64,000 nucleotides of DNA from Mucilaginibacter sp. (lineage in GTDB: Bacteria; Bacteroidota; Bacteroidia; Sphingobacteriales; Sphingobacteriaceae), in the NCBI GenBank assembly GCA_025352225.1, contig JANXTT010000156.1:1-64000 (forward strand), given 5' to 3'. Both the position numbers and the translations under genes were made by a program. The notes beneath the pieces were generated by a model. It was not told the DNA's origin, did no database searches, and worked only from the letters and a program-made list of their open reading frames with translations. Position 1 is the stretch's first letter. Every line of letters starts with the position of its first letter. Of the stretch, positions 35,262-44,733 are shown in pieces.

Positions 35262-35320
35262 TGTGATTTGTATACAAATATAAATGCCGCTTTTTAACTT
35301 AATCATAAATATTATTACAC

Positions 35321-36412
35321 TTGGATAAATCTGTTAATAGTCAAAACACGATAGGCCTTAAAGAAGACGAATTTTCGATAAAGGAACTTATTTATAAAAT
35401 ACACGATTGGTGGGGCTATTTGTTGTCAAAATGGTTAGTAATTTTGATTTCAGGCATAATTGGCGGAGCATTGGGGCTTACATACGCCTATTTAAAAAAA
35501 CCGATTTACAAGGCTGAATTAAGTTTCGCATTAGAAGATGATAAATCAGGAGGCCTCGGGGCCGCTGCTGGATTAGCAAGCCAGTTTGGATTTGACGTTG
35601 GTGGCAGTAGCGGTGGAGCTTTTTCGGGCGATAATCTATTAGAACTGATGAAGTCCCGGTCAATGGTAGAAAAAACATTGCTTACCACCGTAAATGTTGA
35701 AGGGAAGAAACAAACATTAGCTGAATTATATATCTCCTTCAATAAATTCCGCGAGATATGGAAAAATAACGCCGAATTAAAAAACATACAATTCTTACCA
35801 GAGGCTAAGCGTTCACTCTTTTCTCTAAAGCAAGATAGTATTTTAGGGATATCTTACAAGGATATACTCAAAAACAATCTAACTGTGATCAAAGTAGATA
35901 AAAAATTAAGCATCGTAAACATAGTAGTAAATTCTGAAAATGAATTATTTTCTAAATATTTCGTCGAAGTACTGGCCAAAACAGTGTCTGACTTTTATGT
36001 AGATACTAAAACTAAAAAATCCGTACAAAACGTTGCTATATTACAGCATCAAACTGATTCTGTAAGGCGTGAATTAAATACATCTATTTATGGGGTGGCC
36101 TCATCAATAGATGCAATTCCTTATGCCAATCCCGGGCGGCAAATATTACGTGCATCATCCCAACATAAGCAAGTGGATGTTCAAGCTAATCAGGCAATTT
36201 TAACGGAGTTGGTTAAAAATCTGGAGGTGTCCAAAGTTTCTTTAAGAAAGGAAACACCATTGATACAAGTGATTGATAAACCAATATTGCCTTTAGAAAA
36301 AGATGCCGTTGGGAAATTGAAAGGTTTGATATTGGGTGGAATTATAGCCGGTTTTTTGACTGTATTCTATCTATTGTTTAAACGAATATTTCATAATTTA
36401 TTGAACAATTAA
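35321..36412 (+). CDS. Wzz-like polysaccharide chain-length determinant
   Basis: A 363-residue inner-membrane protein with one helix near the N-terminus (WLVILISGIIGGALGLTYAYL, about 38-58), a long periplasmic part with coiled-coil-like segments, and one helix at the C-terminus (LKGLILGGIIAGFLTVFYLLF). This two-helix topology and the KPIYKAELSFAL start of the Wzz domain define the Wzz/PCP family that sets polymer length in Wzy-dependent pathways. No C-terminal tyrosine kinase is fused. The start codon is TTG; an in-frame stop lies 15 bases upstream and no ATG is available. First gene of the cluster; its stop overlaps the legB start. Confidence 0.83.
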   Translation: MDKSVNSQNTIGLKEDEFSIKELIYKIHDWWGYLLSKWLVILISGIIGGALGLTYAYLKKPIYKAELSFALEDDKSGGLGAAAGLASQFGFDVGGSSGGAFSGDNLLELMKSRSMVEKTLLTTVNVEGKKQTLAELYISFNKFREIWKNNAELKNIQFLPEAKRSLFSLKQDSILGISYKDILKNNLTVIKVDKKLSIVNIVVNSENELFSKYFVEVLAKTVSDFYVDTKTKKSVQNVAILQHQTDSVRRELNTSIYGVASSIDAIPYANPGRQILRASSQHKQVDVQANQAILTELVKNLEVSKVSLRKETPLIQVIDKPILPLEKDAVGKLKGLILGGIIAGFLTVFYLLFKRIFHNLLNN

Positions 36413-37410
36413 TGAATTTAAAAGGGGAAAAAGTTTTAGTAACAGGTGCCGATGGCTTTATTGGAAGCCATTTAGTTGAAAAACTTCTGAATGAAGGCTG
36501 TAAGGTAAAAGCTTTTGTTTATTATAATTCTTTTAATAGTTGGGGGTGGTTAGATTCTCTTTCAAAAGAATTATTAAATGAAATAGAAATTTTTGCAGGT
36601 GACATACGCGACCCTAATGGTGTACGCACCGCAATTAAAGAAATTGATGTTGTATTCCATTTAGCAGCATTAATAGCTATACCCTTTAGCTATCACTCTC
36701 CAGATTCGTACATAGATACAAATGTTAAAGGGACTTTAAATATAGTTCAAGCTGCAAAGGATTTGGAAGTAAAACGCGTATTGGTTACTTCTACTTCCGA
36801 AGTTTATGGTACAGCGCAGTACATCCCCATTGATGAAAATCACCCTCGTCAGCCGCAATCTCCGTACTCCGCATCAAAAATAGGCGCAGATTGTATTGCT
36901 GACTCATTTTACCGAAGCTTTAACCTGCCTTTAACCATAGTAAGGCCGTTTAATACATATGGCCCACGCCAATCGGCACGGGCTGTAATACCAACTATAA
37001 TTACCCAATTATTAAATGGTAAAGAAGAAATTAAATTAGGTGATACGATTCCAACAAGAGATCTTCTTTTTGTGAAAGATACGGTTAATGGGTTTGTAGA
37101 AATTGCTAAATCTGACAATCTAATCGGGCATGATTGTAATATCGCTACGCAATCTGAAATTTCTGTAGGCAACCTCGCTCAAGAATTAATTAAACAAATT
37201 AATCCTAATGCAAAAATCATTACCGACCAGGAACGGTTACGGCCTGAAAAATCTGAAGTTTTCAGACTTTACGGATCAAATGAAAAAATCCTTAAGCATA
37301 CCAACTGGAAACCTTCGTATACTTTGGCACAAGGCTTATCAGAAACTATTGAGTGGTTTAAAAACCCGGATAATTTAAAGCAGTATAAAGCTGATATATA
37401 TAATATATAA
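36412..37410 (+). CDS. legB: LegB-type nucleotide-GlcNAc 4,6-dehydratase
   Basis: A 332-residue extended SDR with VLVTGADGFIGSHLVE at about 8-23, the TSTSEVYG active-site strand (about 127-134) and YSASK (Y152, K156). The phrase VYYNSFNSWGWLDSL is highly typical of LegB. LegB makes the 4-keto-6-deoxy sugar, the first committed step of the legionaminic acid pathway; in Campylobacter the substrate is GDP-GlcNAc. It is followed with a one-base overlap by legC. The ptmE gene downstream supports the GDP-linked route. Confidence 0.88.
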   Translation: MNLKGEKVLVTGADGFIGSHLVEKLLNEGCKVKAFVYYNSFNSWGWLDSLSKELLNEIEIFAGDIRDPNGVRTAIKEIDVVFHLAALIAIPFSYHSPDSYIDTNVKGTLNIVQAAKDLEVKRVLVTSTSEVYGTAQYIPIDENHPRQPQSPYSASKIGADCIADSFYRSFNLPLTIVRPFNTYGPRQSARAVIPTIITQLLNGKEEIKLGDTIPTRDLLFVKDTVNGFVEIAKSDNLIGHDCNIATQSEISVGNLAQELIKQINPNAKIITDQERLRPEKSEVFRLYGSNEKILKHTNWKPSYTLAQGLSETIEWFKNPDNLKQYKADIYNI

Positions 37411-38561
37411 TGCAGGCTATCTTTAAAGACATATCGGAATTTATAAAAAAACAATTCCCTGAGCAAAAATTCATCCCCTTGCATGCACCTGTATTTATAG
37501 GGAATGAACGTAAGTACGTGATGGATACGTTAGATTCTACTTTTGTTTCTTCGGTAGGTGCATATGTTGATCGTTTTGAAGAAATGATGTGCGAAATAAC
37601 CGGCTCATCATATGCAGTTGCTATTGTAAATGGCACAAACGCACTTCATTTAGCATTATTGCTAGCAGATGTTAACCGCAATGACGAGGTATTATCCCAA
37701 AGCCTTACATTCATTGCAACCTGTAATGCTATAAGCTACATTGATGCTAAACCGGTTTTTATTGATGTTGATAAAGATACATTGGGCCTTTCGCCAGATG
37801 CACTAAGCAAATATTTGAATCAAAATGCAAAAATAGAAGCTGATGGATTTGCATATAATATTAAAACTGACCGACGGATAAAGGCATGCGTGCCGATGCA
37901 TACATTTGGATTCCCATGCCGAATTGAGGAAATTGCCCAAATATGCAACAACTGGAATATCACACTCGTTGAAGACGCTGCTGAATCATTAGGCAGTTAC
38001 TATGAAGGAAAACATACGGGTTTATTTGGCAATATTGGTGTATTCAGTTTTAATGGAAATAAAACCATAACAAGCGGTGGTGGTGGCGCATTAATTACCA
38101 ATAACGAAAGTTTGGCTAAAAAAGCCAAACATTTAACTACGCAAGCTAAAGTACCACACCCCTGGGCCTTTACACATGATAATATAGGCTATAATTACAG
38201 AATGCCTAACCTAAACGCGGCCTTAGCCTGTGCACAATTAGAGCAGTTAGCAAAATTTGTTGATAATAAACGCGAGTTAGCTACCCTTTATCACGATAAG
38301 TTTAAGTCACTAGGTATTAATTTTTGTGTGGAACTACCGGGCACAAGGGCAAATTATTGGCTGAATGCAATATTGCTAAATGATAAAACCGAAAGGGAAG
38401 ACTTTTTAACTTACATGAATAGCAATGGCGTAATGAGCCGACCGGTGTGGGAACTAATGCACAGGTTACCCATGTTCGAAAATTGTGAAAGAGCTGATTT
38501 ATCAAATAGTGAGTGGATTGCAGACCGATTAGTTAATATTCCGAGCAGTGTAAGATTATGA
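37410..38561 (+). CDS. legC: LegC-type PLP aminotransferase
   Basis: A 383-residue DegT/DnrJ/EryC1 aminotransferase. VEDAAESLGS (about D189) and SFNGNKTITSGGGGALIT (Schiff-base Lys about 218) are the PLP motifs; FIPLHAPVFIGNE and VSSVGAYVDRFEE are typical of the LegC group. It aminates C4 of the LegB product with glutamate as the likely amino donor. It starts at the base where legB ends and overlaps the next gene by 4 bases, so the genes are translated together. Confidence 0.88.
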   Translation: MQAIFKDISEFIKKQFPEQKFIPLHAPVFIGNERKYVMDTLDSTFVSSVGAYVDRFEEMMCEITGSSYAVAIVNGTNALHLALLLADVNRNDEVLSQSLTFIATCNAISYIDAKPVFIDVDKDTLGLSPDALSKYLNQNAKIEADGFAYNIKTDRRIKACVPMHTFGFPCRIEEIAQICNNWNITLVEDAAESLGSYYEGKHTGLFGNIGVFSFNGNKTITSGGGGALITNNESLAKKAKHLTTQAKVPHPWAFTHDNIGYNYRMPNLNAALACAQLEQLAKFVDNKRELATLYHDKFKSLGINFCVELPGTRANYWLNAILLNDKTEREDFLTYMNSNGVMSRPVWELMHRLPMFENCERADLSNSEWIADRLVNIPSSVRL

Positions 38562-39178
38562 AAAAAGAAGCAATAATAATTGGCTACTCCGGACATGCAT
38601 TTGTTTTAGCAGACATTTTATTAGCTAATGGATATCACATTTTAGGGTATTGCGACAAGGAAGAAAAATCAAAAAATCCTTACAATCTTAATTATTTAGG
38701 GAGCGAAAATGATATTTCCGTTCTCAACATGCTAAAAAAAAATAATGTATTTATTGGAATCGGTGATAATGATACCAGAGCTTCAATTTTTGAATATTTA
38801 AATAAAGAGCTGGTGGCCTGCCCTTCAATTATTTATAATACTTCTTTTATATCTTTACATGTACAAATCGGCTCAGGAACTGTAATTATGCCGGGGGTTG
38901 TAATTAACTCAAACAGTAAAATAGGGAATGCCGTAATTTGCAACTCTTCATGCGTAATTGAACATGAATGTTTTATAGGTGATTATAGCCACATTGCTCC
39001 CGGAGCGGTTTTGGCCGGAAATGTTACAGTTGGTAAAAAAACGTTTATTGGTGCTAATGCTGTTGTAAAACAAGGAATAAAAATTGGTGATAACGTAATT
39101 ATTGGTGCCGGAGCGGTAATTGTAAAAGATGTTTCAAATGGTTTAACAGTATATGGAAACCCAGCTAAACAAAAGTGA
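38558..39178 (+). CDS. NeuD/PglD-like sugar N- or O-acetyltransferase (probable LegH role)
   Basis: A 206-residue left-handed beta-helix acyltransferase. The N-terminal Rossmann-like part (IIIGYSGHAFVLADILL) binds the nucleotide sugar and the C-terminal hexapeptide repeats (IGSGTVIMPGVVINSNSKIG and onward) bind acetyl-CoA. The catalytic His is likely in IEHECFIGDYSHIAPGA. PglD acetylates the 4-amino group of a similar UDP sugar, and LegH does the same in this pathway; the place between legC and legI makes LegH the best guess. NeuD-type sialic acid O-acetyltransferase is the alternative. Confidence 0.82.
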   Translation: MKKEAIIIGYSGHAFVLADILLANGYHILGYCDKEEKSKNPYNLNYLGSENDISVLNMLKKNNVFIGIGDNDTRASIFEYLNKELVACPSIIYNTSFISLHVQIGSGTVIMPGVVINSNSKIGNAVICNSSCVIEHECFIGDYSHIAPGAVLAGNVTVGKKTFIGANAVVKQGIKIGDNVIIGAGAVIVKDVSNGLTVYGNPAKQK

Positions 39179-39179
39179 G

Positions 39180-40193
39180 ATGAATAAAACGCTGATCATT
39201 GCGGAAGCTGGTGTAAACCATAATGGCGATATTGAAACTGCCAAAAAATTAATTGATGCTGCTGCAGACGCGGGTGTTGATTATGTAAAATTCCAAACTT
39301 TCAAAGCATCAAAACTAGTTAGCAAACAAGCTAAAAAAGCCAGTTACCAAAATATTAACACTGGTAATACTACTGAAAGCCAGCTAGAAATGCTGCAAAA
39401 GTTAGAACTATCAGAAGCGGACCATTATCTATTACTCGATTACTGTAGGCAAAAACAAGTGAATTTTTTTTCGACCGCATTTGATTTGGATAGCCTGGAC
39501 TTTTTGAATAGCTTAGGTTTAACATTATTCAAAATACCATCGGGCGAGCTAACAAATTTACCTTACTTAGAAAAAGTTGCACATATCGCTCAAGAGATAA
39601 TCATCTCCACAGGCATGAGTACCATGAACGAAATTGCAGAAACGATAACAGCCTTAAAACAAATATCAAAGGCCAAAATTACTGTATTACATTGTAATAC
39701 AGAATATCCAACACCATACGCTGATGTGAATTTATTGGCTATGGATACCATAAGGCAGAAATTCGATGTTGAAGTTGGATACTCCGACCATACACTAGGT
39801 ATTGAGGTGCCAATAGCGGCGGTAGCTTTGGGTGCCACGGTTATAGAAAAACATTTCACCTTAGATAAAACATTGCCCGGCCCTGATCATGCAGCGTCGT
39901 TAGAGCCGGCAGAATTAAAGGCGATGGTCACCAGCATTCGCAATTTGGAAAAAGCCATAGGAAACAGTATTAAAGAACCCAGCCCATCCGAAATAAAGAA
40001 CATTGCAATTGCCAGAAAAAGCATACATTTAAAAACTAATAAAAGAAAAGGCGACAAATTACAAGAAGAAGATTTAGAAATGCTAAGGCCTGGTGATGGC
40101 ATTTCGCCAATGAAATTCCGCTCTCTAATAGGTAAAATACTATTACATGATTTACCTTTGGGCCATAAACTGTTACTTACCGATTTTGTATGA
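39180..40193 (+). CDS. legI: legionaminic acid synthase (NeuB family)
   Basis: LegI condenses 2,4-diacetamido-2,4,6-trideoxymannose with phosphoenolpyruvate to give di-N-acetyllegionaminic acid. The protein has the NeuB TIM barrel (LIIAEAGVNHNGDIETAKKLI, FKIPSGELTN, IISTGMST, VGYSDHTLG, IEKHFTLDK) and a C-terminal antifreeze-like SAF domain (KGDKLQEEDLEMLRPGDGI). I take the ATG at 39180 (codon 10 of the ORF-track frame), just past the stop of the previous gene, because it begins MNKTLIIAEAG as in relatives. LegI is chosen over sialic or pseudaminic synthase from the legB/legC/legG context. Confidence 0.88.
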   Translation: MNKTLIIAEAGVNHNGDIETAKKLIDAAADAGVDYVKFQTFKASKLVSKQAKKASYQNINTGNTTESQLEMLQKLELSEADHYLLLDYCRQKQVNFFSTAFDLDSLDFLNSLGLTLFKIPSGELTNLPYLEKVAHIAQEIIISTGMSTMNEIAETITALKQISKAKITVLHCNTEYPTPYADVNLLAMDTIRQKFDVEVGYSDHTLGIEVPIAAVALGATVIEKHFTLDKTLPGPDHAASLEPAELKAMVTSIRNLEKAIGNSIKEPSPSEIKNIAIARKSIHLKTNKRKGDKLQEEDLEMLRPGDGISPMKFRSLIGKILLHDLPLGHKLLLTDFV

Positions 40194-41320
40194 TAAGAAT
40201 AGGTATACTAACAAGCTCCCGTGCTGATTTTGGAATATATCTTCCGCTGCTAAAAAAGCTGAAAAAGGATCAGGAGTTCCAGATAGAAATAATTGCCTTT
40301 GGAGCCCATCTGTCACATTTCCATGGCTGTACGGTTGAGCAAATAGAAACTGCTGGCTTTAATGTTAAATACAAGGTAGAAAGCATACTGCTGACAGATT
40401 CAGCCGCATCTGTTGCCACATCAATGGGATTAACCACTATCAAGTTTGCTGATTTTTGGAGAGAGAACGCTCAAAAATTCGATCTGGTTTTTTGCTTGGG
40501 AGACCGGTACGAAATGTTTTCGGCGGTAATGGCCGGAGTACCGTTTCAAATACCATTTGCACATTTACATGGTGGCGAAACAACACTTGGCGCCATTGAT
40601 AACATTTTCAGACATGGTATTACCTTAGCTGCCAAATATCATTTTGTATCAACCCAGCAATATGCAAACAAAATTGCACAACTTGTTGATGATAAGCAAC
40701 ATATTTATTACGTAGGCGCATTAGGTTTAGATAATATACTTGATTTAAAACTAATAAGTGTAGAAGAGTTTAAGCAAAAGTGGGTTATTGATCTTTCAAA
40801 AAAAACTATATTGGTTACTTTTCATCCCGAAACGGTTAATTACACAAAAAATCAACATTATGCCCGCCAATTGGTTAATGCTATTGACGATTTGAAAAAT
40901 TACCAAGTATTGGTTACAATGCCCAATGCCGATACTGCCGGAAATATCATCCGGAAAGAATTAACTGATAATTTCACAACATCTGATCGTGTTTTTTTAA
41001 TAGAGAACCTGGGGTCAATTAGTTACTTTACAGCAATGAAACATTGCGCTTTTTTGCTTGGTAATACCTCCAGCGGAATTATCGAGGCAGCCTCATTTGG
41101 CAAATATGTAATAAACCTGGGCGACAGACAAAAAGGTCGGGCTATCAGTAAAAATGTTATTAATATTTCAATTGAACACGATGCTATACTTAGAGCTGTT
41201 TCAGATATTGAAAAATCCAAAATATTGAATAATGAAAACATCTATTCCAACGGTGGCGCTACAGACAAAATAATTCAAATATTAAAATCGTTAACGTCAC
41301 ATGAGCATTCCAAACTATAG
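40190..41320 (+). CDS. legG: LegG-type hydrolysing nucleotide-sugar 2-epimerase (NeuC-like)
   Basis: A 376-residue GT-B fold epimerase. The opening IGILTSSRADFGIYLPLL, then FCLGDRYEMFSAVMAGVPF, AHLHGGETTLGAIDN, FHPETVNY and LLGNTSSGIIEA are the NeuC/LegG hallmarks. It removes the nucleotide and inverts C2 to provide the hexose for LegI. It overlaps legI by 4 bases and ptmE by 20 bases. It belongs to a different group from the non-hydrolysing epimerase encoded at 57456. Confidence 0.88.
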   Translation: MIRIGILTSSRADFGIYLPLLKKLKKDQEFQIEIIAFGAHLSHFHGCTVEQIETAGFNVKYKVESILLTDSAASVATSMGLTTIKFADFWRENAQKFDLVFCLGDRYEMFSAVMAGVPFQIPFAHLHGGETTLGAIDNIFRHGITLAAKYHFVSTQQYANKIAQLVDDKQHIYYVGALGLDNILDLKLISVEEFKQKWVIDLSKKTILVTFHPETVNYTKNQHYARQLVNAIDDLKNYQVLVTMPNADTAGNIIRKELTDNFTTSDRVFLIENLGSISYFTAMKHCAFLLGNTSSGIIEAASFGKYVINLGDRQKGRAISKNVINISIEHDAILRAVSDIEKSKILNNENIYSNGGATDKIIQILKSLTSHEHSKL

Positions 41321-42353
41321 AGGTCACCTAATACAGTCTAAAAGCAAAATTAAGATTGCATTGCAAATGCTGAATGAGCTTGGTTATGACGCAATTTTAT
41401 TTGTAATAAATTTAAAAGGGCAACTTATGGGCTCACTTACTGATGGAGATGTAAGAAGAGGGTTGTTAAATGAGTTGGCGTTGGATGACGATGTAGATAA
41501 ATTTATCCAACCTAATCCCAAATATATTCAGCGTAAAAACTATAATTTACCTCAGATTATAAATTATAGAGACAGCGGATATAAAATACTACCCGTTATA
41601 GATCAAAACAACGTTGTTGTAAATGTTATTAATTTTCGCTTTTTAAAATCGTATCTGCCAATTGATGCCGTAATTATGGCTGGAGGAAGGGGCATTCGCT
41701 TAAAACCGCTCACAGATGCCACCCCTAAGCCAATGCTTAAAGTTGGCGATAAACCTATTATTGAACATAATCTGGATAGGTTATCTTTATATGGAATTGA
41801 TGATTTTTGGATTTCTGTTAAATATTTAGGAGAGCAAATAGAGCAATATTTTGGTAATGGCAATAACCGAAATATGAATATTCAATATGTTTGGGAAGAC
41901 GAGCCACTTGGAACTATTGGTGCTATTTCTAAAATACACAATTTTGAACATGATTATATATTGGTAACAAATTCCGATTTATTAACCAACCTTGATTATG
42001 AGCACTTTTTTGTAGATTTCATAAGCAAAAATGCCGATTTTTCGATAGTAACAATTCCATACGAAGTTACTATTCCTTATGCGGTTTTAGAAACTAATAA
42101 AAGCAATGTAGTTAGTTTTAAAGAAAAGCCAACTTACACCTATTATTCCAACGGAGGCATATATTTAATGAAAAAAAACGTTTTAAAGTTTCTTCCCCAA
42201 AATGAACATTATCACGCAACAGATTTAATGGAAAGACTTATAGCAGAAGGTTTAAATGTAATTTCCTATCCTTTAATTGGTTATTGGTTAGACATTGGGA
42301 AACATGAAGATTTTCAAAAAGCGCAAAACGATATAAAACAAATTAAATTTTAA
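41301..42353 (+). CDS. ptmE: PtmE-type CBS-domain sugar-1-phosphate guanylyltransferase
   Basis: A 350-residue protein with an N-terminal CBS pair (about 1-115, with GQLMGSLTDGDVRRGLL) and a C-terminal nucleotidyltransferase (VIMAGGRGIRLKPLTDATPKPMLKVGDKPIIEH at about 125-157). This is the arrangement of PtmE from Campylobacter, which makes GDP-glucosamine for legionaminic acid. Its presence is the main reason to think that the pathway here runs on GDP sugars, unlike the UDP route of pseudaminic acid. It overlaps legG by 20 bases and precedes legF by 1 base. Confidence 0.87.
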   Translation: MSIPNYRGHLIQSKSKIKIALQMLNELGYDAILFVINLKGQLMGSLTDGDVRRGLLNELALDDDVDKFIQPNPKYIQRKNYNLPQIINYRDSGYKILPVIDQNNVVVNVINFRFLKSYLPIDAVIMAGGRGIRLKPLTDATPKPMLKVGDKPIIEHNLDRLSLYGIDDFWISVKYLGEQIEQYFGNGNNRNMNIQYVWEDEPLGTIGAISKIHNFEHDYILVTNSDLLTNLDYEHFFVDFISKNADFSIVTIPYEVTIPYAVLETNKSNVVSFKEKPTYTYYSNGGIYLMKKNVLKFLPQNEHYHATDLMERLIAEGLNVISYPLIGYWLDIGKHEDFQKAQNDIKQIKF

Positions 42354-42354
42354 A

Positions 42355-43077
42355 ATGAATATTTTAATCACGATCTGTGCAAGAGGGGGTTCAAAAGGTA
42401 TTCCCGGTAAAAATATTATAAGCCTTGCTGGTAAGGCCCTAATAAATTATACTATCCACATAGCGCAAAAATTCTCTGAAAAACACAATGCAAAAATAGC
42501 GTTCTCAACTGACAGCGAAGCAATACGTAAATTAGCAGAGGCAGAAGGCATGTTTACAACATACATTCGTCCACCTCATTTAGCAACAGATACAGCTGGC
42601 AAAATAGATACCATTGTTGACCTGATACTTTATGAAGAAACAACGAACGGATCAAAATTTGATTATATACTCGATTTGGATGTAACATCACCATTAAGAA
42701 CCCTCGATGATCTCGAAGAGTCATTTCAACATATCCTGAATAATGAAAACGCATTAACTTTATTTTCAGTTAATCCAGCTTCGCGCAATCCCTATTTTAA
42801 TATGGTTGAATTAAATAACGATGGCTTCTTTTCTCTGGTTAAAAAAAACAATGATGGAACAGTTATAACAAGGCAGTCGGCACCTGAAGTATTCGATTTA
42901 AACGCCTCCTTTTATTGGTATAAAAGAAATTTTTTTGATTTAAATCTTAAATCTCCTATTACGGATAAATCTTTAATTTATCTAATGCCACATATTTGCT
43001 TTGATTTAGACCATCGCATTGATTTTGAATTTCTAGAATTCTTAATATTAAATAATAAGGTTGATTTTTTTATATGA
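42355..43077 (+). CDS. legF: CMP-legionaminic acid synthetase (NeuA family)
   Basis: A 240-residue cytidylyltransferase. The P-loop-like signature ICARGGSKGIPGKNI is at the N-terminus, with ISLAGKALINYTI and FSTDSEAIRKLAE following; LDLDVTSPLR is the usual LQPTSPLR motif in altered form. It activates the nine-carbon acid with CTP to give the CMP donor for the glycosyltransferase. Its place after legI, legG and ptmE argues for legionaminic acid. The stop overlaps the next start (ATGA). Confidence 0.87.
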   Translation: MNILITICARGGSKGIPGKNIISLAGKALINYTIHIAQKFSEKHNAKIAFSTDSEAIRKLAEAEGMFTTYIRPPHLATDTAGKIDTIVDLILYEETTNGSKFDYILDLDVTSPLRTLDDLEESFQHILNNENALTLFSVNPASRNPYFNMVELNNDGFFSLVKKNNDGTVITRQSAPEVFDLNASFYWYKRNFFDLNLKSPITDKSLIYLMPHICFDLDHRIDFEFLEFLILNNKVDFFI

Positions 43078-44000
43078 ATATATTAATTGTAGGGCTAGGT
43101 TCAATAGCACAAAAACATATAATTGCATTAAGCACCATTCAAATTCCTGTTAATATTTATGCACTGCGATCGAAGGAAGGTGCAACTCAGCAAAAAGGTA
43201 TAACAAATATTTATGCGCTAAATAATACATCTATTAAGTTTGATTTTGCGATTATATCTAACCCTACTTATTTACATTATTCAACAATAGATATTTTGAC
43301 GGATATGTCAATTCCTCAATTTATTGAAAAACCAGTTTTAAATTCGTTAAATAATGCGGAGAGCCTAATTAACAAAATAAATAATAAGAAACTAGAAACA
43401 TATGTCGCATGTAATTTGAGGTTCCACCCTTGTATTAACTTTCTTAAAGAAAATCTGGCTGGTATTTTAACCACAATAAATGAGGTAAATATTTACTGTG
43501 GTTCATATTTACCAGATTGGCGCCCTGAGGTCGACTACAAAAAAGCATATAGCGCACATGCAGAAATGGGCGGGGGCGTTCATCTTGATCTGTTTCACGA
43601 ATTAGATTATGCAGTGTGGCTATTAGGTTTACCTCAAAAGCATTCTGCCGTATTAAAAAATAATTCATCATTAAACCTTGAATCTGTCGATTATGCTAAT
43701 TATATACTTGAATACCCTAACTTTGCAGTCAGCGTAATATTAAATTATTACAGAAGAACGCCTAAAAGAACAATTGAGATTTTATTTGAGCATAGTACTT
43801 GGGTTGTAAATTTGATTACCGGAGAAATTATTGATGATAATAATAAACTTATATTTGCTGTAGGCAATTTTAAAATGGCCGATACCTATAAATTGCAGCT
43901 GCATTATTTTATAAATTGCTTAATAAACAGAGATCCACTTATGAATACTATTTCAGAATCAATAGACATACTTAAACTTTGCTTGGTGAATGATAAATAG
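43074..44000 (+). CDS. Gfo/Idh/MocA-family oxidoreductase 1
   Basis: A 308-residue NAD(P)-dependent oxidoreductase. The Rossmann motif is ILIVGLGSIAQKHIIAL, the conserved EKP is in PQFIEKPVLNSL, and the catalytic-region His/Asp is in GGGVHLDLFHELDYAVW. It overlaps legF by 4 bases and the SDR gene by 11 bases. In Campylobacter a similar gene (ptmF) lies between ptmE and ptmB and, with ptmA, supplies glucosamine phosphate for the GDP branch. This may be the same function, but sequence alone does not settle it. Confidence 0.8.
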   Translation: MNILIVGLGSIAQKHIIALSTIQIPVNIYALRSKEGATQQKGITNIYALNNTSIKFDFAIISNPTYLHYSTIDILTDMSIPQFIEKPVLNSLNNAESLINKINNKKLETYVACNLRFHPCINFLKENLAGILTTINEVNIYCGSYLPDWRPEVDYKKAYSAHAEMGGGVHLDLFHELDYAVWLLGLPQKHSAVLKNNSSLNLESVDYANYILEYPNFAVSVILNYYRRTPKRTIEILFEHSTWVVNLITGEIIDDNNKLIFAVGNFKMADTYKLQLHYFINCLINRDPLMNTISESIDILKLCLVNDK

Positions 44001-44733
44001 ATTAGAAGGAAAAATTATTTTAGTTACCGGCGGCAATGGATTATTGGGTAAAAGTATTATTACCAGACTAAAGGAAGAAGGGGCTTTTTGTATCAACTTT
44101 GAAATAAATCATGAAACAAATAGTAATTTGAGTAATTTATATTGTGACATTACCGATCAGGCCTCAGTAACAAGTGCGGTTTCTAAAGTTATTGATTTAT
44201 ATGGCAGAATTGATGGATTAGTTAATAATGCCTATCCAAGAACTAAAGATTGGGGTGCTAAATTTGAAAATATTGAATATGAATCGTGGAAAACAAATGT
44301 TGATTGGCAGCTCAATAGTTATTTTTGTATCTCTCAAATTGTCATTAAACAAATGATGAAGCAAAAATCCGGCGTAATAATAAATATGGCATCTATCTAT
44401 GGGGTTGTTGGGCCAGATTTTGGAGTATATGAAGGCACAGAGATGACTATGCCTGCCGCATACTCTGCAATTAAAGGTGGATTAATTAATTTAACCAAAT
44501 ACATGGCTTCATATTTTGGCGAATATCAAATAAGAGTAAATTCGGTTTCACCAGGTGGTATTTTTGATAATCAACCAGAATCATTTGTAACTAGGTATGC
44601 TAAAAAAAACCCTATGAAAAGAATGGGCACACCGTCTGATATTGCGCCTTCTGTGGCGTTTTTAATATCAGACGATGCTAAATATATAACGGGACAGAAT
44701 TTAATAATAGATGGTGGATGGACAGCAATATAA
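43990..44733 (+). CDS. SDR oxidoreductase (PtmA-like)
   Basis: A 247-residue classical short-chain dehydrogenase. GKIILVTGGNGLLGKSII is the cofactor motif, NNAYPRTKDWG replaces the usual NNAG strand, IINMASIYGVVG holds the catalytic Ser, and YSAIKGGLINLTKY holds Tyr and Lys. The NNAYPRTKDWG phrase and the GPDFGVYEGTEMTMPAAY stretch are typical of PtmA, a protein of legionaminic acid clusters. It overlaps the preceding Gfo/Idh gene by 11 bases and the next by 16 bases. Confidence 0.85.
   Translation: MINRLEGKIILVTGGNGLLGKSIITRLKEEGAFCINFEINHETNSNLSNLYCDITDQASVTSAVSKVIDLYGRIDGLVNNAYPRTKDWGAKFENIEYESWKTNVDWQLNSYFCISQIVIKQMMKQKSGVIINMASIYGVVGPDFGVYEGTEMTMPAAYSAIKGGLINLTKYMASYFGEYQIRVNSVSPGGIFDNQPESFVTRYAKKNPMKRMGTPSDIAPSVAFLISDDAKYITGQNLIIDGGWTAI

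Larger units (their letters stand above)
34808..35320. other. 513-base divergent intergenic region
   Basis: This AT-rich stretch separates the two arms of the polysaccharide locus and must hold promoters for both. A plus-strand -7 box is at 35136-35143 and a 27-codon ORF at 35178-35261. No exact -7 box was found for the minus-strand arm. No JUMPStart/ops element was recognised. Confidence 0.5.

Noticed and set aside
34808-35320. JUMPStart/ops element before the polysaccharide cluster
   Set aside because: No GGCGGTAG-like core is visible in the region.
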